Shown here piece by piece: positions 58,152 to 64,000 of a stretch of 64,000 nt of DNA. This stretch comes from Candidatus Latescibacterota bacterium (GTDB taxonomy: Bacteria > Latescibacterota > UBA2968 > UBA8231): the NCBI GenBank assembly GCA_022819745.1, contig JAJEGS010000016.1, positions 100,118-164,117 on the forward strand. The letters run 5' to 3'. The notes beneath the pieces were generated by a model that ran no database searches, was not told where the DNA came from, and saw only the letters and a program-made list of their open reading frames with translations. The translations under genes were made by a program, and so were the position numbers. The stretch's first letter is position 1, and the number at the start of each line of letters is the position of its first letter.

Positions 58152-58591
58152 AGGCCTTCCGCATCCCTCAGATGATGCACCAAAGCCTCTAGCCCGAGCA
58201 CGTAGCTAAAACTGCCAAACCCAGCGATTTGCCCCAGACAGACGGGCGCGATAACTGAGTGCTGGCGAAACGCTTCCCGGGCGTGAACATTGGACAGATG
58301 CACCTCGACGGTCGGCAACCCCTTGGCCACCACGGCGTCGCGCAGGGCAAGGCTATAATGGGTGAAGGCCCCTGGATTGAACAGCAGGCCCTGCTCTTGG
58401 GCTTGGTGCAAAGCGTCGATTAGCGCGCCCTCGCTATTGGATTGGCAGCAGCGCACCTGCACCCCGAGCCGCTGCGCGTGGTCGGCAATCAACGCGTCGA
58501 TCGCCGCCAAGGTCTCCCGACCATATACCCCGGGCTCGCGCGTTCCCAGCAAGTTGAGATTAGGTCCGTGTAGGACTAGGATACTAGTCAA
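58139..58591 (-). CDS. aroQ: 3-dehydroquinate dehydratase, type II
   Basis: A 150-residue shikimate-pathway enzyme that dehydrates 3-dehydroquinate. The diagnostic segments are [20 protein letters not shown] (catalytic Tyr region), [34 protein letters not shown] and [23 protein letters not shown] at 58603 is in frame, but the TTG at 58589-58591 stands five bases behind a GGAGG site inside the prmA end, and is preferred. It is the last gene of the hrcA operon. Confidence 0.95.
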   Translation of the reverse strand: MTSILVLHGPNLNLLGTREPGVYGRETLAAIDALIADHAQRLGVQVRCCQSNSEGALIDALHQAQEQGLLFNPGAFTHYSLALRDAVVAKGLPTVEVHLSNVHAREAFRQHSVIAPVCLGQIAGFGSFSYVLGLEALVHHLRDAEGLQNE

Positions 58592-59465
58592 ATTGACCTC
58601 CACTGTTTCGCGCTACCACGCAGATCCACTCCCCTTTTGCCAAAATTGTATCGACCTCTAATTTAGCTTTTATGACCCAGCGGCAAAACGCTGCTTCTTC
58701 CCGCGCCAGCAAACCCGAAAACGCGACTCGTCCATCCGCGGCCAGCAAGCCACGCAAAGGGGTCAAAAGGGGCCGCAACACGTGGCTTTGAATGTTGGCC
58801 AAGACCAAGTCAAAGGGCCTTTCCGCAACGGCCTCCACTCCCCCCAGCCGCACCTCGACCTGCTCAGAGCCAATGCCGTTATGCGCCAAGTTTTCCCGCG
58901 CATTAGCCACGGCCTGCTCGTCAATATCCACGGCGAGCACCGGTCCGGCTCCTAGCAGCGCGGCGGCAATGCTGAGAATGCCGCTGCCCGTCCCCAAGTC
59001 CAGACAGCGCATCCCGGGACGCAGACAGCGCTCCAATGCCTGCAAGCAAAGCTGGGTTGATTCGTGCCCACCCGTGCCAAAGGCCATTTGGGGATCTATG
59101 CGCACGGCGATTTGGCCCTCGGCTAGCTCGACCGGAATCCACGAAGGGTGGACGACGATCCGCTCAGTGGCCCACACCGGCGCAAAAAACCGCCGCCACT
59201 CGGCCTCCCAGTCCTGTTCCTCCACGCATTCGGTGCCTATCGGCAATGCCAAGCCGAGAGCGGCAAGCCTATGCGTTAGCTCGCGCCGAATTCCAGCCAA
59301 ATCGCTCACTGGCTCGGCTGCAAAGTACGCGCTCAACTGAGTCCGTTCCCCTGCTTCCTCGGCCTGAAGGCCACAGCTACCTAGCTCATACGCCCACGCG
59401 CTCACGTCCTCGGCGCAGGTCGCAGGTACCTCTAGCCGCAAACAGTGCCAAGACCGCTTACTCAC
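58584..59465 (-). CDS. prmA: Ribosomal protein L11 methyltransferase PrmA
   Basis: PrmA trimethylates several residues of ribosomal protein L11. The 293-residue form begins at GTG 59463-59465, four bases after a GGAGG site inside mrp, and overlaps the mrp stop. The open frame further upstream is not used. The N-terminal substrate-binding domain is followed by the SAM-binding core: [41 protein letters not shown] and [33 protein letters not shown] contains the catalytic NI segment. It follows dnaJ and mrp, a common location. Confidence 0.93.
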   Translation of the reverse strand: MSKRSWHCLRLEVPATCAEDVSAWAYELGSCGLQAEEAGERTQLSAYFAAEPVSDLAGIRRELTHRLAALGLALPIGTECVEEQDWEAEWRRFFAPVWATERIVVHPSWIPVELAEGQIAVRIDPQMAFGTGGHESTQLCLQALERCLRPGMRCLDLGTGSGILSIAAALLGAGPVLAVDIDEQAVANARENLAHNGIGSEQVEVRLGGVEAVAERPFDLVLANIQSHVLRPLLTPLRGLLAADGRVAFSGLLAREEAAFCRWVIKAKLEVDTILAKGEWICVVARNSGGQFD

Positions 59466-60231
59466 TGGCCTCCAAGCGGCGCAACTCGGCGACGAGCCCC
59501 TCGCCGATTGCGGCGAAAAGGGGGTCGGGCTCAGCCCGTCCTTCATCCCCACTCTGGCGAATTGCAGCCGAGAGAGGTAACTCACCCAAGAAGGGCAACC
59601 CCAGCCGCTCCGCCGCCTCGGCTCCCCCGCCACACCCGAAAATCTCGTGGCGCTGGCCGCATTGGCTGCACAGGTAATAGCTCATGTTTTCGACGATCCC
59701 GAGGATATCCACCTCGACCTTAGAAAACATGGCAATGCCCCGCTCCACATCCTCCAGCGCCACGCTCTGCGGCGTAGTCACGATCAAGGCACCAGAAAGA
59801 GCCACGGCCTGACTCAAGGTAAGTGGCACATCCCCAGTGCCGGGTGGCAGATCAATCAGTAAATAGTCGAGCGGCCCCCACTCTACTTGATGCAAAAACT
59901 GCTGCAACGCCCGAGCCAAAAGCGGCCCCCGCCAGACCACGGGCGCGTCCTCGCCGGCGATAAAACCAATCGACATTAGGGCGACTCCAGCCTTGTACAC
60001 CGGGCGCATCGTGCCGTCCTGCCCGATTGCGGGCTGCTCCCTAATACCCATCATCAAAGGAATGCTCGGGCCGTAGATGTCGGCGTCGAGCAGGCCGACG
60101 CGAGCCCCTTGAGCCGCCAGACTCACGGCCAAGTTGATACTTACAGTCGATTTGCCCACGCCGCCCTTGGCGCTGGCAATGGCGACGGTATGGCGCACTT
60201 GGGCTAAGGGGCCAGTTCGGGGAACGGACAA
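59458..60231 (-). CDS. Mrp/ApbC-family iron-sulfur carrier ATPase
   Basis: A 257-residue MinD-like ATPase that carries or transfers Fe-S clusters. The deviant Walker A is IASAKGGVGKSTVSINLA, the second motif is LLDADIYGPSIPLMMG and the ATPase signature is LIDLPPGTGDVPLTL. The cysteines that bind the bridging [4Fe-4S] cluster are in YYLCSQCGQRHEIFGCGGG. The N-terminal MIP18/DUF59 domain of longer Mrp proteins is absent. The start is TTG at 60231 or GTG at 60198; the former lies 12 bases behind dnaJ and is chosen with low certainty. Confidence 0.92.
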   Translation of the reverse strand: MSVPRTGPLAQVRHTVAIASAKGGVGKSTVSINLAVSLAAQGARVGLLDADIYGPSIPLMMGIREQPAIGQDGTMRPVYKAGVALMSIGFIAGEDAPVVWRGPLLARALQQFLHQVEWGPLDYLLIDLPPGTGDVPLTLSQAVALSGALIVTTPQSVALEDVERGIAMFSKVEVDILGIVENMSYYLCSQCGQRHEIFGCGGGAEAAERLGLPFLGELPLSAAIRQSGDEGRAEPDPLFAAIGEGLVAELRRLEASE

Positions 60232-60243
60232 GTGAACCTACTC

Positions 60244-61383
60244 TTAGGAGCCGAAGGCCTTGCACACTTTGGCGAAGAAACTCTCGCCCTCTTGGGCCAC
60301 GCGCTCATTTTCGAGCTCAGCTAGCTCGGTGAATAGTTCGCGCTCTCGTCGGCTGAGGCCCTCGGGAGTCCACAAAAAGACCTCGACTAGCTGGTCGCCG
60401 ACACCGCGGCCGTTGACGTCTGGAATGCCCCGGCCACCCATGCGGAAGACGCGCCCTGATTGGGTGCCAGCGGGGATCTTCAACAGGGCCTTGCCGGACA
60501 AGGTCGGAACTTCTACTTCCGCGCCTAGTGCAGCTTGGGCAAACCCCAAGGGCAATCGGTAGATCACGTGGTTGCCATCGCGGATAAAATAGTCGTGCTC
60601 TTTTTCTTCTATAAAAACCAAGCAATCTCCGGCCGGCCCCCCACGCGGCCCAACCTCACCTTGGCCGCGCAATGGAATGTAGTTGCCTTCTTGGACGCCA
60701 GCGGGAATGCGCACCGTCAGAGTCGTTTGGCCGCGTTCGCGGCCCTCGCCCCGGCACTCTGGACAGGGATTGGACACGATATGCCCCTCCCCTTCGCAGG
60801 CCGGACACGTCACCACGGTCATTGATGGGCCAAAGAGGGTACGCGCCATCTGTTGCACTTGGCCCTGCCCACCGCAAGTACCGCAGACCTTGCGGCCGGC
60901 TCCACTGGCAGCGCCGGTTCCATCGCAGCTTTTGCAGCGCTGCAAGCGCGTCAAGGCAATGTTCTTTTCCACGCCCGTGGCGATTTCTTCTAGCGTCAAG
61001 GCCACCTTAATTTTCAAGTCGCGACCCTTTGGCTTCACCGACCCTCGCGACCGCCGACCCCCTCCGAAGAAGCTCTCGAAAATATCGCCGAAAATGTCTT
61101 GAAAATCGCCCGCGTGCGTAAAATCCGACCACTGAAAGCCACCGCGGCCGAAATTGCCCTCAACGCCGGCATGCCCATAGCGATCGTACGCGGCCTTCTT
61201 TTCGGGATCCGAAAGCACTTCGTATGCTTCGGATGCCTCTTTGAATTGCTCCTCGGCCGCCTCGTCTCCAGGATTGCGATCGGGGTGGTACTTCAGCGCC
61301 TTCTTGCGATACGCCCCTTTGATCGCGCTATCGCTGGCGTCCCGCTCAAGGCCCAGTACTTCGTAATAGTCCCTTTTGGACAT
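60244..61383 (-). CDS. dnaJ: Chaperone DnaJ
   Basis: A 379-residue type I J-protein. The J domain is residues 1-70 with YHPDRNPGD (HPD motif), followed by a Gly/Phe-rich linker (GRGGFQWSDF). A zinc domain contains four CxxCxGxG repeats (CKSCDGTG, CGTCGGQG, CPACEGEG, CPECRGEG), and the C-terminal client-binding region follows. It starts eight bases after grpE. dnaK is not present between them, so the partner Hsp70 is encoded elsewhere. Confidence 0.98.
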   Translation of the reverse strand: MSKRDYYEVLGLERDASDSAIKGAYRKKALKYHPDRNPGDEAAEEQFKEASEAYEVLSDPEKKAAYDRYGHAGVEGNFGRGGFQWSDFTHAGDFQDIFGDIFESFFGGGRRSRGSVKPKGRDLKIKVALTLEEIATGVEKNIALTRLQRCKSCDGTGAASGAGRKVCGTCGGQGQVQQMARTLFGPSMTVVTCPACEGEGHIVSNPCPECRGEGRERGQTTLTVRIPAGVQEGNYIPLRGQGEVGPRGGPAGDCLVFIEEKEHDYFIRDGNHVIYRLPLGFAQAALGAEVEVPTLSGKALLKIPAGTQSGRVFRMGGRGIPDVNGRGVGDQLVEVFLWTPEGLSRRERELFTELAELENERVAQEGESFFAKVCKAFGS

Positions 61384-61391
61384 TCAGTTCC

Positions 61392-62039
61392 TCAGTTCTC
61401 CGCGCTCGCCTTGCTGACGACGACGCGTGCGTAACGGACTACCTTGTCGTTGAGTTTGTAGCCCTTCTCCATCTCCTCAATGATCGTACCGGGAGCGTGC
61501 TCGTCGTCTGGGACCTCCGCTAGGGCCTCGTGGACTTCGGGGTCAAAAGGCTGTCCCACCGACTCAATCTCGGCTAGTCCATAGCCTTTGAGAACGTCGT
61601 TGAACTGGCCACAGATCAATTCGACGCCCTGCTTGAGCAACTCGGCTTCTTGGGTCTCCTGACGAAGGGCACGGCGCAAGTTGTCCAAGATGGGCGCGAC
61701 TTGCAACAAGATATCGCGCAAAATTTCATCCCGCGTTTCCGCGCGCATCCGCACCGTGCGCTTGCGGTAGTTATCCAACTCAGCGACTGCCCGCACATAG
61801 CGGTCGTAATTAGCCGCCGCCTCAGCGCGAGCCGCCTCAAGTTCGGCCAGCCCATCGGCCTCATCGGCCACTTCGTCCTGTGATTCTGCTGCTGTTTCCT
61901 GCGACTCCGCCGCTGCTTCTTTTTGCGCCTCGGTCGCTGCTTGTTCGCATGGCTCCGCCGCTTCGTCCTGCGACTCGACGGAACCCTCCGCGCTCGCCTC
62001 GTCCACTGCGACGTGGTCCTGAGTTTCGCACTCGCTCAT
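61392..62039 (-). CDS. grpE: Nucleotide-exchange factor GrpE
   Basis: A 215-residue GrpE that recycles ADP from DnaK. The first 70 residues are acidic and Ala/Glu-rich, with EAAAESQETAAESQDE-type repeats. The long helix (RYVRAVAELDNYRKRTVRMRAE) and the C-terminal beta domain (VGQPFDPEVHEALAEVPDDE and VLSQLEKGY-like GTIIEEMEKGYKLNDKVVRYARVVVSK) follow. An AAGGAG site is five bases before the ATG at 62037-62039; a GTG two codons upstream is too close to that site. It is followed by dnaJ. Confidence 0.96.
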   Translation of the reverse strand: MSECETQDHVAVDEASAEGSVESQDEAAEPCEQAATEAQKEAAAESQETAAESQDEVADEADGLAELEAARAEAAANYDRYVRAVAELDNYRKRTVRMRAETRDEILRDILLQVAPILDNLRRALRQETQEAELLKQGVELICGQFNDVLKGYGLAEIESVGQPFDPEVHEALAEVPDDEHAPGTIIEEMEKGYKLNDKVVRYARVVVSKASAEN

Positions 62040-62085
62040 CGACACTCCTTACTCTTAACTGTGAATAGATTGGGACAAAAATTCG

Positions 62086-63120
62086 TTAGCAGATCAGATT
62101 TGCCGCGCGGGAGGCTGCGCAATTGACCAAGTTCACCAAGGATCTATAGGGCATGCGGGTTGGGCCGATTACGCCGATTACGCCGATTACGCCTTTGGCT
62201 CCGGTAACCTCGTAGCTGGCCGTCACCATACTGCATCGCCCCATCGCCCGCGGCCGGTGCTCTGAACCAATGGTGATGACCACGCCGTGCCGCTCGCTCA
62301 TAAGCTGAGCGAGAATATCCTTTTTCTCCACTAAATCGACCAAACCAGCCACGTGACTCGGATCGTCAAATTCGGGCTTTAGGCAGAGATTGCGGGTCCC
62401 CGAGATGTGGAGATCGGCACCGCGCGTGATAGCCAAACCTTCGATCTGACCTACGACGGCCTCCACCACCGACTGCGGGACTGGCCCAAACTCGGCCATT
62501 CGCACCCCGACCGCGTTTTGAATTTCAGCCATTGTCAACCCGTGCAAGCGCTCGTTAAAAAGCCGGCTCAAGGCCTCTAAATCGCGCTGCGACACCGCGC
62601 AATCTACCTCGATCATCAAGCTCTTTGTCAGGCCTCCACGAATCGTGACGACGAGCAATAGGCGGCGCTGTCCCAAGTGCCAAAGCTCCAGCTTGTGAAA
62701 GATGCCCTGATTAAAGCGCGGGGCCAAAACCAACCCGAGTTGGTCCGACAGGTCGCCGATGGTCCTCGCCAGTTGATACAGAATCTCCTCGTAATCGCCC
62801 TCCTGCTGTGCGGCCTCTAGCTGCTGCCGCAGGGTGATCTCAGCCTCGTCCGAGCCAGCGTCGGCCGTTGCCATGCAGCGCTGCACGTAGAATCGGTAGC
62901 CCTTTTCAGAGGGAATGCGGCCCGCCGATACATGGGGCTGGGAGACGTAGCCCTTTTCCTCTAAAGAGGCTAAGGAATTGCGTATGGTAGCCGAACTGAC
63001 GCCTAGGTCTTCGCGCTGGTTCAACGTCTGTGAGCCAACCGGAACACCAAGGGCAACGTGGGCTTTGACCAAGGCAAGCAGAACTTGGATTTCGCGTTTG
63101 GATAGTGGGCTAGTGGCCAT
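62086..63120 (-). CDS. hrcA: Heat-inducible transcription repressor HrcA
   Basis: HrcA represses heat-shock operons, usually at CIRCE elements. The 344-residue protein has the winged helix [41 protein letters not shown] and [17 protein letters not shown]. The C-terminal GAF-like part ends in the family motif [14 protein letters not shown]. The start is the ATG at 63118-63120; a long upstream open frame on this strand runs into sequence that codes glnA on the other strand and is rejected. Near the C terminus the triplet GVI is repeated three times, in a 9-base tandem repeat. No CIRCE element is visible upstream. Confidence 0.95.
   Translation of the reverse strand: MATSPLSKREIQVLLALVKAHVALGVPVGSQTLNQREDLGVSSATIRNSLASLEEKGYVSQPHVSAGRIPSEKGYRFYVQRCMATADAGSDEAEITLRQQLEAAQQEGDYEEILYQLARTIGDLSDQLGLVLAPRFNQGIFHKLELWHLGQRRLLLVVTIRGGLTKSLMIEVDCAVSQRDLEALSRLFNERLHGLTMAEIQNAVGVRMAEFGPVPQSVVEAVVGQIEGLAITRGADLHISGTRNLCLKPEFDDPSHVAGLVDLVEKKDILAQLMSERHGVVITIGSEHRPRAMGRCSMVTASYEVTGAKGVIGVIGVIGPTRMPYRSLVNLVNCAASRAANLIC
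62167..62193 (-). repeat. Three tandem 9-base repeats inside hrcA
   Basis: GATTACGCC occurs three times in a row on the plus strand (62167-62175, 62176-62184, 62185-62193). In hrcA it encodes GVIGVIGVI directly before the conserved GPTRM motif. Confidence 0.95.
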
Positions 63121-63176
63121 GGCCGGGAAGCATCTCCAGCGGTATAAACGCCAGATAGATACTGAGGTTCTGAGAT

Positions 63177-63204
63177 ATAATAAAAGCCGCCGATTGCTTG
63201 TCAA
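63177..63204 (-). promoter_or_regulatory. Promoter of the hrcA operon
   Basis: On the minus strand TTGACA (63199-63204) and TATTAT (63177-63182) are 16 bases apart, about 55 bases upstream of the hrcA ATG. Confidence 0.7.
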
Positions 63205-63223
63205 GACTCGCTGCCCAGCCTGC

Positions 63224-63252
63224 TTGACAGCCGATTTGCAGAATCGTACTAT
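63224..63252 (+). promoter_or_regulatory. Promoter of glnA
   Basis: TTGACA (63224-63229) and TACTAT (63247-63252) are 17 bases apart, 61 bases upstream of the glnA ATG. It is divergent from the hrcA promoter, with the two -35 elements facing each other across 19 bases. Confidence 0.7.
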
Positions 63253-63313
63253 TGAATCTTTGTTTTTTCTAACCACTTTAAAGTTGTTCGACGCGAGAAA
63301 GGAACGCACTCTC

Positions 63314-64000
63314 ATGGCCAAAGCCAAGGCGAAAGCCAAAACCAAAAGCAAACCGAAAGCCAAAACCAAACCGAAGTCGGCCCAAGCCAGCGCCATCGAC
63401 GCGGCGCTGGCTTTAGCACGCCAACACGACGCGCAGATGGTCGATTTCAAATTCGTCGATCTGCCCGGCACCTGGCAGCACTTCACCATGCCCATCGCCG
63501 ATCTGGAGCCGGACCTGTTCGAAGACGGCCTCGGCTTCGACGGCTCGTCCATCCGCGGCTGGCAGGAAATCAACGAATCCGACATGCTCGTCGTGCCTGA
63601 TCCCACTACCGCGGTGATGGACCCGTTCATGGCCGTGCCCACCTTGTCGCTGGTCTGCTCGATTGAAGACCCCATCACCCGCCAGCCCTATGCCCGCGAT
63701 CCGCGTGGCGTCGCCCAACGCGCCCAAGCCTATCTGTTGCGCACCCAACTGGCCGACACCGCCTTCTTCGGTCCGGAAGCCGAGTTTTTCATCTTCGACA
63801 ACATCCGCTTCGACCAGCAAGCGCATTTGGGTTTCTACGAGATCGACTCGGTGGAAGGCCGCTGGAACTCCGGCTCGGCCGACGGCCCCAACTTAGGCTA
63901 CAAGCCCGACTACAAGGGCGGCTACTTCCCCGTGCCGCCAACGGACTCGCTGCAAGACATCCGCACCGAGATGGTGCAGACCATGCTCGCCTGCGGCATC
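63314..64000 (+). CDS. glnA: Type I glutamine synthetase (partial, runs off the window end)
   Basis: The first 229 residues of a glutamine synthetase, which makes glutamine from glutamate, ammonia and ATP. The beta-grasp domain is visible as [19 protein letters not shown] and [25 protein letters not shown]. The start of the catalytic domain has [18 protein letters not shown] and a metal-binding glutamate pair. The ATG at 63314 follows an AAAGGA site. The first 27 residues are an unusual Lys/Ala repeat ([19 protein letters not shown]) not found in standard glutamine synthetases. No other glutamine-metabolism gene is visible before the window ends. Confidence 0.96.
   Translation, partial: MAKAKAKAKTKSKPKAKTKPKSAQASAIDAALALARQHDAQMVDFKFVDLPGTWQHFTMPIADLEPDLFEDGLGFDGSSIRGWQEINESDMLVVPDPTTAVMDPFMAVPTLSLVCSIEDPITRQPYARDPRGVAQRAQAYLLRTQLADTAFFGPEAEFFIFDNIRFDQQAHLGFYEIDSVEGRWNSGSADGPNLGYKPDYKGGYFPVPPTDSLQDIRTEMVQTMLACGI

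Noticed and set aside
63121..63678. N-terminal extension of hrcA reaching 63678
   Set aside because: It is the antisense frame of the hrcA leader and of glnA; the winged-helix domain of HrcA begins at the ATG at 63120.

Overview
The window is a dense, GC-rich bacterial chromosome segment in which genes are separated by short gaps or by 4-13 base overlaps of the ATGA type. It encodes diaminopimelate-type peptidoglycan synthesis (MurE carries the DNPR motif), lipoproteins, phytanoyl-CoA-dioxygenase-like and HpaI-like catabolic enzymes, and a secreted matrixin protease ending in a FlgD-Ig/T9SS-like tail. This mix suggests an uncultured, probably Gram-negative member of the FCB side of the bacteria, such as a Latescibacterota- or Poribacteria-like lineage. 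That placement is an inference from gene content, not from a marker-gene tree.

Layout. 39-12,324 (minus) is a division and cell wall (dcw) cluster, mraZ-rsmH-ftsL-ftsI-murE-murF-ftsW-murC-ftsQ-ftsA-ftsZ. It lacks the usual mraY, murD, murG, murB and ddl, and is driven by a sigma70-like promoter next to three MraZ boxes. 12.5-16.5 kb (minus) holds trmB and a sulfur/Fe-S operon: a Cys-rich MerR regulator, an A-type carrier, a cysteine desulfurase and a rhodanese-E1 fusion, with a dyad that exactly fills the promoter spacer. 16.6-19.7 kb (plus) encodes a secreted protein and a matrixin/beta-propeller protein. 19.7-26.0 kb contains cysK, a YyaL-type thioredoxin-fold protein, an orphan adenine methylase with a specificity domain, ssb and a thiolase. 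A small membrane protein and tRNA-Ala(UGC) follow.

26.5-42 kb is the accessory part. It holds a glycosidase-like protein, two full-length ABC exporters, an amidohydrolase, an orphan LivK-like lipoprotein, an ECF sigma factor with a long C-terminal domain and a frameshift, a small glycogen-binding-domain protein, a PhyH dioxygenase, a DUF4143 ATPase and a large uncharacterised protein. Two small two-gene modules sit here: a RelE/HigB-like toxin with an HTH antitoxin, and a HEPN protein with a 68-residue partner. Each lies directly behind the 3' end of a resident gene, and each is bracketed by a 51-53 bp direct repeat made of that gene's last codons. This shared architecture is the most unusual signal in the window.

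42.1-45.6 kb carries an SDR, an aldo/keto reductase, an HpaI-like aldolase and a UbiA-family phosphoribosyltransferase. 45.6-48.6 kb (minus) is rplM-rpsI-rpsB-tsf-frr without pyrH. 48.6-53.0 kb has dedA, an ispDF fusion, queA, a glycosyltransferase and a lipoprotein hydrolase. 53.2-56.2 kb (plus) has a fused double-ATPase EcfA and pyrC. Then come an RNase HII-YraN fusion, an envelope protein, and the operon hrcA-grpE-dnaJ-mrp-prmA-aroQ (minus, no dnaK). The window ends inside glnA, which is transcribed divergently from hrcA. No stretch above 300 bases is without a gene; the longest (12,325-12,620) holds the dcw control region and a terminator.
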